A DNA stretch of 6,241 nucleotides from Silanimonas sp965368785. Its GTDB lineage: Bacteria > Pseudomonadota > Gammaproteobacteria > Xanthomonadales > Xanthomonadaceae. Location: positions 1-6,241 of the forward strand of contig CBDUOG010000094.1 of the NCBI GenBank assembly GCA_965368785.1, in the 5' to 3' direction. Of this stretch, positions 1-6,016 are shown one piece after another. The position numbers were made by a program, and so were the translations under genes. Position 1 is the first letter of the stretch; the number at the start of each line of letters is the position of its first letter. Below the pieces are notes generated by a model. It worked only from the letters and a program-made list of their open reading frames with translations, was not told where the DNA came from and searched no databases.

Positions 1-681
1 GCGGAGACAGACCCGCCATCATCGGTCTTGCGTCGTGCCTATGAACTCGGTGCCCAGGCAATCCGGGGCGGAAGCGATTATTTGTACGAGCGTTTTGCAG
101 ACCACTGGGTTTGGCGCGAACCGGGCGCCTATCTGGAGTTGCCGCTTCCGGCATTACGGGCGCCGGCGCAATTGCAAAATGCTGCTGCTGCGGTAGCGGC
201 TGTGCGAGCTAGCGCGTTGTCGGTCGGTGATGACAGTCTTGCCAGAGGCGTTGTCAATGCACAGCTACGCGGCAGATTGGAGCGGATTAGCACGGGCCCG
301 GAAATTTGGGTCGACGTTGCGCATAATCCACAAGCCACTCGCCAGCTCTCTCAGTGGCTAAGCCAGGACGCGAGGCCGACTTTGGCTGTTTTTAGTGCAT
401 TGGCTGATAAAGACATATCCGGTATTTTGATGCAGATACACGCGCAAATTGACCATTGGCATATTGCCCCTCTCAGTGAAGAGGGGCCCCGGATACTTAG
501 TGCAGATCAGCTCTGGCAAAGAGTCAGCGCGACGATCGATTCAAAGAAAATAACGATCCACCCCACACTCGCTGATGCGGTAGATTCAGCGGTCGCACAA
601 AGTTCTGCTCAGCATCGTGTATTGGTTTTTGGATCATTCCATACGGTGGCCGAAGTTATCTCAACGCGGCGTTCAGTTTGA
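1..681 (+). CDS. folC: Bifunctional dihydrofolate/folylpolyglutamate synthase, C-terminal half (5'-partial)
   Basis: FolC is a cytoplasmic ATP-dependent ligase. It joins glutamate to dihydropteroate to make dihydrofolate, then extends the polyglutamate tail of reduced folates. The reading frame is open from base 1 and ends at TGA 679-681, giving 226 residues, about half of the usual length of roughly 420, so the start and the ATP-binding P-loop lie upstream of the window. Family motifs visible here are the QNAAAAVAAV segment ending the central Mur-ligase domain, DVAHNP at about residues 105-110 (bases 313-330), ADKDI at about 135-139, and the C-terminal GSFHTVAEV. The last three are typical of the C-terminal Mur-ligase domain of FolC. 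The TTG at 28 is only an internal Leu codon, since the frame continues upstream with plausible FolC sequence. The gene is followed after 42 bases by the dedD-like gene, as in other gammaproteobacteria. No frameshift or internal stop is seen. Confidence 0.95.
   Translation, partial: AETDPPSSVLRRAYELGAQAIRGGSDYLYERFADHWVWREPGAYLELPLPALRAPAQLQNAAAAVAAVRASALSVGDDSLARGVVNAQLRGRLERISTGPEIWVDVAHNPQATRQLSQWLSQDARPTLAVFSALADKDISGILMQIHAQIDHWHIAPLSEEGPRILSADQLWQRVSATIDSKKITIHPTLADAVDSAVAQSSAQHRVLVFGSFHTVAEVISTRRSV
466..487. repeat. 8-bp perfect inverted repeat inside folC
   Basis: The arms GCCCCTCT (466-473) and AGAGGGGC (480-487) are exact reverse complements around a 6-base loop (474-479). No T-run follows, so this is not an intrinsic terminator. 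It lies within the codons for the APLSEEGPR segment, which resembles the APL..GPR stretch of other FolC proteins, so protein constraint may explain it. Confidence 0.5.
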
Positions 682-691
682 TGACAGGCGC

Positions 692-697
692 TATAAT
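692..697 (+). promoter_or_regulatory. Possible -10 element (TATAAT) upstream of dedD
   Basis: A perfect TATAAT stands in the folC–dedD gap, 27 bases before the dedD-like start codon, which would leave a short leader. The region 15-19 bases upstream (about 668-674, GGCGTTC) has no convincing -35, and TTGATG at 678-683 is too close. It may be an internal sigma-70 promoter boosting dedD-cvpA-purF, or chance. Confidence 0.3.
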
Positions 698-710
698 GCA
701 GGCGAACTTC

Positions 711-716
711 GAGGAG
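711..716 (+). promoter_or_regulatory. Ribosome binding site of the dedD-like gene
   Basis: GAGGAG lies 7 bases before ATG 724, a good Shine-Dalgarno match at the usual spacing. It fixes the start of the SPOR-domain protein. Confidence 0.8.
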
Positions 717-723
717 CTTCGGC

Positions 724-1674
724 ATGGAAACCAAGGTTAAGCAAAGACTCATAGGCGCGATAGTTTTGGGTGCGTTGGCAGTAATTTTTCTACCTATGTT
801 GCTACAGGGGCCCAAAAACGATGATTCGGTCGTGCAGAATGTACCTCTGAGCGTGCCAGTGCCTGAAAGTCAGGAGTTCGAAACGCGCGAACTGGCCTTG
901 GATCTGCCGGACGCCCAAGCCGGTGAAGATGGCGTGCTCGGTATGCCAGATCAACAAGAACCCTACGATCCCGATCAAGATCGCCCTGATGCGTCGGGCT
1001 CATCGACCGCAGATGCCGTGACGACAGTCACCGCCGGGACACCGCCGCCACCACTGGAAATGCCGAATGAAGTTGATACGGTTCTGGCTCCTGCGGTTGA
1101 TGCAGCGACAGGCAAGCCCGATGCGCCTGCCAAGCCAACTCCGATGGCGACCACCGCCGGTGAGTTTGTAGTCAATGTCGGCAGTTTCAGCAATTTGCAG
1201 GCCGCTGCTGACCTGGTGCGCCAGCTTAAACAGGCAGGCCTGAATGCCTATGCCGAGCCGGTTACTGTTGGCGGAAAAAGTGCCATGCGGGTGCGTTCGG
1301 GCCCATTTGCTTCACGCACTTCAGCAGAGCAGGCGCGTCTACAGGTCAATAAGTTGCTCGGCGTGAACTCGCTGGTGATGAATTTAGAGGACGAATCACC
1401 GGTTCCGGCACCGACGGCCTCCAAAAGTACTTCAGCAGCACCGGGCTTTGCAGTACAGGTTGGAGCATTTAGACAGGAGCCCGAGGCTAAAGCTCTGGTT
1501 GCCCGAGCTAAAGCCGCTGGATTTAACGCGTTTCATCAAAGCGTCAATACCGATCAGGGTGTGCTCTTCAGGGTACGTCTGGGGCCTGAGGCGGACCGGG
1601 AAAAGGCCGAGGCACTGTTGCAGAAAGCACGACGTAATTTAGGTCTCCCCGGAATGATCGTCGTATATCCCTGA
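724..1674 (+). CDS. dedD: DedD-like membrane-anchored protein with two SPOR domains
   Basis: Predicted bitopic inner-membrane protein of 316 residues. A short cytoplasmic start (METKVKQR) precedes one hydrophobic segment at about residues 9-28 (LIGAIVLGALAVIFLPMLLQ). A long Pro/Ala/Asp-rich periplasmic linker covers about 30-145. Two SPOR-type domains follow. The first is at about 146-220 (starts GEFVVNVGSFSN; MRVRSGPF at 188-195). The second is at about 240-316 (starts GFAVQVGAFRQ; FRVRLGP at 282-288). SPOR domains bind septal peptidoglycan lacking stem peptides, and E. coli DedD is a minor cell-division protein. The N-terminal QRLIGAIVL..LAVIFLPMLL pattern and the place between folC and cvpA support the DedD assignment. 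E. coli DedD has one SPOR domain, so the tandem copy is the odd feature. The start is set by GAGGAG at 711-716. The stop TGA overlaps the cvpA start by one base. Other SPOR proteins such as FtsN are less likely given the context. Confidence 0.88.
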   Translation: METKVKQRLIGAIVLGALAVIFLPMLLQGPKNDDSVVQNVPLSVPVPESQEFETRELALDLPDAQAGEDGVLGMPDQQEPYDPDQDRPDASGSSTADAVTTVTAGTPPPPLEMPNEVDTVLAPAVDAATGKPDAPAKPTPMATTAGEFVVNVGSFSNLQAAADLVRQLKQAGLNAYAEPVTVGGKSAMRVRSGPFASRTSAEQARLQVNKLLGVNSLVMNLEDESPVPAPTASKSTSAAPGFAVQVGAFRQEPEAKALVARAKAAGFNAFHQSVNTDQGVLFRVRLGPEADREKAEALLQKARRNLGLPGMIVVYP

Positions 1675-2222
1675 TGACAGTTTTGGATTTGTTTTTGCTC
1701 GGATTGGTACTGCTATCAGCAGGAATAGGGCTTTGGCGCGGCTTGTTGACTGAAGTTTTGTCTCTGCTCATTTGGGCGCTGGCGTTCTGGGTGGCGTATC
1801 GCTTTGGCAATTGGGCCGCGCAATTCCTGCAATTTATCGAGTCATTACAGCTGCGTGCAATTGTCAGCTACGTGGGTTTGTTTATTGTTGTGCTGAGTCT
1901 CGGTGCTTTACTGGTTTGGGGCATCCGTAAACTCATGCAGGAAAGCGGCCTGTCCGGCACAGACCGTACTCTGGGCTTTGTTTTCGGGCTCTTCAGAGGC
2001 GTGCTTATCTGTGTCGCTATCGTTGTTCTGATGGCGTTTACGCCGATGCAGCGTGAGCCGTTTTGGCAAGACTCAACGACCGTACCGGTTTTGTTGGAAA
2101 CCGCCGATTGGATTAAAAGCTTGCTGCCTGATGCCAGCTCAGAGGAAAATATAGATTCGTTGATCAAGCCCCTGACATCGCCAGATGAATCAAACAACGG
2201 GGCTGAGCAGGTATCTAATTAG
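1674..2222 (+). CDS. cvpA: CvpA family inner-membrane protein
   Basis: CvpA is an inner-membrane protein named for its requirement in colicin V production in E. coli. Its biochemical role is not settled, and its gene commonly precedes purF. This copy has 182 residues against about 162 in E. coli. Four hydrophobic segments are visible at about 4-20, 28-44, 63-84 and 102-122. The family signatures are present: an acidic residue in the first helix (D5), GLWRGLLTEVLSLLIW at 19-34, and TDRTLGFVFGLFRG at 96-109. A polar, acidic tail follows from about 150. The ATG at 1674 shares its A with the TGA of the preceding gene (TGATG). There is no Shine-Dalgarno at normal distance; the nearest GGAA, at 1651, is about 19 bases away. 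Translation is therefore probably coupled to dedD. purF follows after 15 bases. Confidence 0.9.
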   Translation: MTVLDLFLLGLVLLSAGIGLWRGLLTEVLSLLIWALAFWVAYRFGNWAAQFLQFIESLQLRAIVSYVGLFIVVLSLGALLVWGIRKLMQESGLSGTDRTLGFVFGLFRGVLICVAIVVLMAFTPMQREPFWQDSTTVPVLLETADWIKSLLPDASSEENIDSLIKPLTSPDESNNGAEQVSN

Positions 2223-2224
2223 TC

Positions 2225-2228
2225 GGAG
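2225..2228 (+). promoter_or_regulatory. Ribosome binding site of purF
   Basis: GGAG lies 9 bases before ATG 2238, within the 15-base cvpA–purF gap. It supports the start that leaves Cys as residue 2, as the enzyme requires. Confidence 0.6.
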
Positions 2229-2237
2229 CTCTGACGC

Positions 2238-3707
2238 ATGTGCGGCATTATCGGAATTGTGGGTGTGCAGGATGTCGCGCCATCGCTTTATGACGGACTT
2301 ACCGTATTGCAGCACCGCGGCCAGGATGCCGCAGGAATCGCGACCGTAGACGGCTCTCGTCTGCGATTGCATAAAGGCAACGGTTTAGTTCAAGAAGTAT
2401 TTGGCCTAAGCCAGATGCAGACACTCAACGGCCGGGTTGGAATAGGGCATTGCCGATATCCGACCGCTGGTTCCGAGGGCTCAGATGAGGCTCAACCGTT
2501 TTACGTCAATTCGCCTTATGGCATTGCATTTGCCCACAACGGCAATCTAATTAATACCGATGCCTTGCGCCGGCAGGTTTTTGAAGATGATCGTCGTCAC
2601 GTGAATACCGGGTCGGACTCTGAAGTATTGCTCAACGTTTTCGCGCATGAACTCGATGCACAGAAGACACTGTCTCCACAATCAGCGATGCGGGCCGTAG
2701 CTGCGGTGCATCGTCGGGTGCAGGGCGGCTACGCCGTAGTTGGCGCAGTGCTTGGGCTCGGCCTGGTGGCATTCCGTGATCCCAACGGTATCCGCCCCTT
2801 AGTCCTGGGTAAGCGCGAAGCCGCTGACGGCGTTGAATATGCCGTTGCCTCTGAGTCAGTCGCCCTGGATTTGATCGGATTCAGTTTGGTGCGCGATCTC
2901 GCCCCGGGCGAGGTATTGGTCATCACCACACGTGGCGAACTATTTTCTGAAATCGGCTGCGAACCGGCTGCGCATACGCCCTGCATTTTTGAATATGTTT
3001 ATTTCGCGCGACCCGATTCGATGATGGATACAGTCAACGTGCATAAAGCGCGGATGCGGATGGGTGAGGCTCTTGGCGCAAAAATTCTCCGGATTTGGCC
3101 GGACCATGACATCGATACGATCATTCCAATTCCCGACTCATCACGTGACGCCGCGTTAGAAATTGCCAATGTCCTGGGCGTTAAATACCGAGAAGGATTC
3201 GTAAAAAATCGTTATGTTGGCCGCACGTTTATTATGCCGGGCCAGAGCCAGCGGGTTAAGTCCGTGCGGCGCAAGCTAAACCCCATCCCGCTAGAGTTTC
3301 GAAATCGTAATGTACTTTTAGTCGACGACTCCATTGTGCGTGGTACGACCAGTCAACAGATTGTACAGATGGCACGAGAAGCCGGCGCCAAAAAAGTTTA
3401 TCTGGCATCGGCCGCACCGCCGGTGCGGTTCCCTAATATTTACGGCATCGATATGCCGGCTGCGGAAGAGCTTATTGCACATGGTCGTAGCGAGGCTCAG
3501 ATTCAGCAGATTCTGGGCTGTGACCGACTTATTTACCAGGATCTCGAAGACCTGGTGTCGGCCGTATCCGGGCCCAAGCAAAGGCTTACCCGCTTTGATA
3601 CCTCGTGCTTTTCCGGGGAATACGTGACAGGTATCGAGCCGGACTACTTCGAAAAGTTAAAGCAATCGCGCAGTGATGATGCAAAGCGTCAGCGCCGAAC
3701 CGGCTGA
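2238..3707 (+). CDS. purF: Amidophosphoribosyltransferase (glutamine PRPP amidotransferase)
   Basis: PurF makes 5-phosphoribosylamine from PRPP and glutamine, the first committed and feedback-regulated step of purine synthesis, in the cytoplasm. The 489 residues are close to the E. coli length of 505. The N-terminal Ntn-type glutaminase begins MCGIIGIVG. Cys2 becomes the N-terminal nucleophile once Met is removed. It also shows LQHRGQDAAGIA at 24-35, GHCRYPTAGS at 70-79, AHNGNL at 99-104 and TGSDSEV at 124-130. The C-terminal phosphoribosyltransferase domain carries CIFEYVYFARPDS at 249-261, the flexible loop KNRYVGRTFIMPGQ at 323-336, and the PRPP loop LLVDDSIVRGTTS at 360-372. There is no propeptide and no cysteine-ligand set of the Bacillus Fe-S type that I can recognise, which fits the E. 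coli-type enzyme. No PurR-like operator was found upstream within the window. The 3' end overlaps the next gene. Confidence 0.98.
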   Translation: MCGIIGIVGVQDVAPSLYDGLTVLQHRGQDAAGIATVDGSRLRLHKGNGLVQEVFGLSQMQTLNGRVGIGHCRYPTAGSEGSDEAQPFYVNSPYGIAFAHNGNLINTDALRRQVFEDDRRHVNTGSDSEVLLNVFAHELDAQKTLSPQSAMRAVAAVHRRVQGGYAVVGAVLGLGLVAFRDPNGIRPLVLGKREAADGVEYAVASESVALDLIGFSLVRDLAPGEVLVITTRGELFSEIGCEPAAHTPCIFEYVYFARPDSMMDTVNVHKARMRMGEALGAKILRIWPDHDIDTIIPIPDSSRDAALEIANVLGVKYREGFVKNRYVGRTFIMPGQSQRVKSVRRKLNPIPLEFRNRNVLLVDDSIVRGTTSQQIVQMAREAGAKKVYLASAAPPVRFPNIYGIDMPAAEELIAHGRSEAQIQQILGCDRLIYQDLEDLVSAVSGPKQRLTRFDTSCFSGEYVTGIEPDYFEKLKQSRSDDAKRQRRTG

Positions 3708-4581
3708 TCTGAACAAGACATTTTCTGGGCTCAGCCTGCAGCAGGCGGCTTATGTGTGTCTGATGACCGGACAGCCCGAATTAAAGTGTCGACTGACCTT
3801 TGCCCTTAGCACGCTCTGGCGCGAGCGAAAAATCGCGCTTCGCACGGCAGTACCGACTGAGCCTGAGGCCGTTCCGGTGCCGGGTAAACCGGAACGGCCA
3901 AGACTCGTTGAGGCACGCAATCTGGCGCGCCGTGGGGTGGGTACGCAGCAAGGGCGTGCAGCATTCCTGCATGCCATTGCCCATATTGAGTTCAATGCGA
4001 TTAATTTGGCGTGGGATGCGGTTTACCGCTTTGACGGCATGCCCGATGAGTATTATTCGGATTTTGTGGCAACTGCTGATGATGAAGCGCGGCATTTTCT
4101 GATGCTGCAAAAGCGGCTTGCTGAGATTGGCGTCAGCTACGGCGATTTTGATGCGCACAACGGTTTGTGGGAAATGGCTGAAAAAACCGCGCACTCTTGT
4201 TTAGAGCGGATGGCCTTGGTGCCACGGGTGCTCGAAGCAAGAGGTCTGGACGTGACTCCGCACATGATCGAAAAGCTGCGCCATGAGGGGGATACCGAAT
4301 CGGTCGAGATACTCCAGACTATTCTCAAAGAAGAAGTAGCGCATGTGGCCGCGGGCACCCGATGGTTTAATTACCTGTGCGCACAGCAGGGGCATGAGCC
4401 CAAAGCAACCTTTCTAGCCCTGGTCCGGCGCTTTGCCGCGCACGTCGTACGACCACCTTTTAATGTCAGCGCCCGATCACGGGCAGGTTTTGATGCCATC
4501 GAAATGGCCAAGCTGATGGAGCTTTTCGAGCAACAAAGCGCACCGCAAGCCCTGAAGTTCACTGATGATACTAAACATTAA
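3676..4581 (+). CDS. DUF455 ferritin-like protein (putative di-iron protein)
   Basis: The protein resembles the DUF455 family (COG2833), whose function is not established. It has about 301 residues. An N-terminal helical module (about 17-55, SLQQAAYVCL to ERKIAL) is joined by a proline-rich linker (about 59-77) to a ferritin-like four-helix region. Candidate metal ligands, numbered from ATG 3676, are E105 in HIEFNAI, E137 and H140 in DDEARHF, E187 in VLEARGLD, and E220 and H223 in EEVAH. This gives the E, ExxH, E, ExxH layout of carboxylate-bridged di-iron proteins. AHNGLWEMAEKTAH at about 160-173 also fits the family. The start could be GTG 3673, ATG 3676 or ATG 3679, none with a clear Shine-Dalgarno. 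I chose the first ATG because the family's N-terminal module needs this upstream region. The start lies about 32 bases inside purF, suggesting co-expression. An oxygenase or oxidase role is inference only. Confidence 0.85.
   Translation: MMQSVSAEPADLNKTFSGLSLQQAAYVCLMTGQPELKCRLTFALSTLWRERKIALRTAVPTEPEAVPVPGKPERPRLVEARNLARRGVGTQQGRAAFLHAIAHIEFNAINLAWDAVYRFDGMPDEYYSDFVATADDEARHFLMLQKRLAEIGVSYGDFDAHNGLWEMAEKTAHSCLERMALVPRVLEARGLDVTPHMIEKLRHEGDTESVEILQTILKEEVAHVAAGTRWFNYLCAQQGHEPKATFLALVRRFAAHVVRPPFNVSARSRAGFDAIEMAKLMELFEQQSAPQALKFTDDTKH
3867..3899. repeat. 12-bp perfect inverted repeat inside the DUF455 gene
   Basis: GGCCGTTCCGGT (3867-3878) and ACCGGAACGGCC (3888-3899) are exact reverse complements separated by 9 bases (3879-3887). 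Transcribed, this would form a very stable GC-rich hairpin about 190 bases into the gene and 160 bases after the purF stop. No T-run follows, so it is not a standard terminator. It encodes the proline-rich linker of the protein. Confidence 0.75.
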
Positions 4582-4616
4582 GTATAGTTAATAAGTAACT
4601 GAAGCATATATATATA

Positions 4617-5336
4617 ATGTATTTCAATCCCGATCAACCGAAGGCTCATGCCCTGTTTTTCCATGGGGCAGGAGCGGGTTCGTGGCAATGGGCTATCTGG
4701 CAACGCGTGTTTGCTGCGTACGAATTTTCATCTGCGGCAGTCGATTTAGAGCCATCCATCGAAGGCATCCCAGAAACTTCGCTAGCGCAGTATCGTCAGC
4801 AATGCCGGAATTTTACCGGCAACGAGATGAGCAGGAATCGTGATTTACCGATTGTTCTAATCGGTGCCAGTATGGGTGCTGCGCTTGCAGCAGACATGGC
4901 GCTCGATTTCAATGTCGCTGCGCTGGTTCGGGTCAATCCGATTATCGGTGGGCTGTGGGCCGCGCCAAACAGTGTCAATGAGTCCGGGGTTGTGCCGTGG
5001 AGGAGGCGGGCGAGGTTGGATTCCAGTCGGCGGGCTTTAGGCGCGCGCCCCTTAGTCGATCACATTTTTTCCTTCAGGCGCTGGCGCGATGAGTCTGCGC
5101 AAGTCCTGCATACCTTAGCCGACGCAGTTCGATCAAGCACTCCAGCGAGCAATCAGCTGGTCTTTGCATCAGAGCTGGACACGGATATAGATTTTCAGGC
5201 CGTAAAGTATTACGCAGAGCAAATCGGCGCCCGGTTTATTCAGTCAAACGGTCTGCACATCGATGCTGTGATGGGGCGAAGTGCATTTAGCTGTTCGCTT
5301 GATGCTGTCAATTGGCTGAATGAAAAATTCTCCTAG
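4617..5336 (+). CDS. Small alpha/beta-hydrolase fold protein
   Basis: A 239-residue cytoplasmic protein with no signal peptide and an apparent alpha/beta-hydrolase core. HALFFHGAGAGSWQW at 11-25 gives the strand and HG oxyanion motif. VLIGASMGAAL at 80-90 carries the nucleophile elbow G-A-S-M-G with Ser85. FASELDTDIDF at 183-193 offers the acid (D188 or a neighbouring Asp). HIDAVMGR at 214-221 supplies the likely catalytic His214. The stretch between the elbow and the acid is short, with an Arg-rich segment (WRRRARLDSSRR, 128-139), so there is little room for a lid domain. The substrate cannot be told: esterase, thioesterase, lipase-like or peptidase activity are all possible. The gene lies 35 bases after the DUF455 gene across an AT-rich gap. 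The ATG is preceded by an AT dinucleotide run, and only a poor GAAG (4601-4604) is available as ribosome site. The start is therefore less certain than the fold. Confidence 0.75.
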   Translation: MYFNPDQPKAHALFFHGAGAGSWQWAIWQRVFAAYEFSSAAVDLEPSIEGIPETSLAQYRQQCRNFTGNEMSRNRDLPIVLIGASMGAALAADMALDFNVAALVRVNPIIGGLWAAPNSVNESGVVPWRRRARLDSSRRALGARPLVDHIFSFRRWRDESAQVLHTLADAVRSSTPASNQLVFASELDTDIDFQAVKYYAEQIGARFIQSNGLHIDAVMGRSAFSCSLDAVNWLNEKFS

Positions 5337-5403
5337 TCGATCAGTTCAGCATCCGTTATTGCGCAATCGAACAGTCTGAGCTTGCATCCATGCAGATGCT
5401 TTT

Positions 5404-5407
5404 GGAG
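5404..5407 (+). promoter_or_regulatory. Ribosome binding site of the glycine-zipper gene
   Basis: GGAG lies 7 bases before ATG 5415 and fixes the start that gives a standard signal peptide. Confidence 0.7.
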
Positions 5408-5414
5408 TTAGCTT

Positions 5415-5960
5415 ATGAAACATTTCATTCTTCTTGCATCGATCGCTGGTCTTTCATTGGTTTCCTTTGATGCCAGCGCATCCCACAAACATCGCGGCTC
5501 ACAGTATGACTATGCGAGAGTTGTAGATGCCGATCCTATTTTAGTTCGCGGCGAGCCGCGCTATGAGGAGCGTTGCTGGGTTGAGCAAAGTTATGGTCGG
5601 CACGATAGTCGTGACAATCGCACGTCGCGGACCGTGCTCGGAGGCATTGTTGGCGCCGCCATCGGCAACCAGATTGGTAGCGGTGATGGGCGTCGCGCTG
5701 CAACGGCAGCCGGTGCAGTTATTGGCGCATCAATCGGTCATAACTCTGGCCGACGCGACCATCGTGGCGATTACTACGAGCACCGCCGCTGCGAGACGGT
5801 TCATGTGGGCTACTACCCGGATCGCGTTGTGGGCTACCACGTCGATTATGAGTACTACGGCCGAATCTACAACACGCGCACCGATCACCACCCTGGCCGC
5901 AAGATTCGAATCCATCGTTCTCACCACCCGCGCCCCAGACACTATCGCTACGACGACTAG
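5415..5960 (+). CDS. Exported glycine-zipper 2TM protein, His/Arg-rich
   Basis: Envelope protein of 181 residues resembling the glycine-zipper 2TM (rickettsial 17-kDa antigen-like) family, whose molecular role is mostly unknown. Residues 1-22 look like a Sec signal peptide: Lys2, a hydrophobic core FILLASIAGLSLVSF, and likely cleavage after ASA at 20-22. There is no lipobox Cys, so it is not a typical lipoprotein. YDYARVVDADPI at 31-42 matches the usual start of the mature family. The glycine zipper spans about 74-108, in two halves (VLGGIVGAAIGNQIG and AAGAVIGASIGHN) joined by a polar SGDGRRAAT turn. Cys54 and Cys126 flank the zipper and could form a disulfide. The segment VVGYHVDYEYYGRIYNTRTD at 138-157 is the family's C-terminal region. 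The tail (158-176) holds six His among many Arg, which is richer than I would expect. It has its own ribosome site and a 78-base leader, and a strong terminator follows. Confidence 0.85.
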   Translation: MKHFILLASIAGLSLVSFDASASHKHRGSQYDYARVVDADPILVRGEPRYEERCWVEQSYGRHDSRDNRTSRTVLGGIVGAAIGNQIGSGDGRRAATAAGAVIGASIGHNSGRRDHRGDYYEHRRCETVHVGYYPDRVVGYHVDYEYYGRIYNTRTDHHPGRKIRIHRSHHPRPRHYRYDD

Positions 5961-5988
5961 GGGTTTGGTCTCGGGGCTGACATGCATG

Positions 5989-6016
5989 CAAAGGGGCTCT
6001 CGGGCCCCTTTGTCTT
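5989..6016 (+). terminator. Rho-independent terminator after the glycine-zipper gene
   Basis: CAAAGGGGC (5989-5997) pairs perfectly with GCCCCTTTG (6004-6012) around a 6-base loop. The right arm ends in TTTGTCTT, an imperfect U-tract. It begins 28 bases after the stop codon. It is the only convincing intrinsic terminator in the window, so it probably ends the transcript of the whole group. Confidence 0.8.

Noticed and set aside
681..740. Short frame of 19 codons starting at ATG 681, overlapping the dedD start
   Set aside because: It has no ribosome site and no recognisable product. The GAGGAG inside it serves the dedD-like gene.
3781..4194. 137-codon minus-strand frame inside the DUF455 gene
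   Set aside because: It is antisense to a well-supported gene, has no recognisable motif, and looks like a shadow of the coding strand.
4803..4821. TGCCGG/CCGGCA inverted repeat inside the hydrolase gene
   Set aside because: A 6-bp stem without a T-run inside a coding sequence is unremarkable.
5053..5343. 10-base direct repeat TAGTCGATCA at 5053-5062 and 5334-5343
   Set aside because: Several 10-base repeats are expected by chance in a window this size. One copy is coding, and no other structure supports an attachment site.
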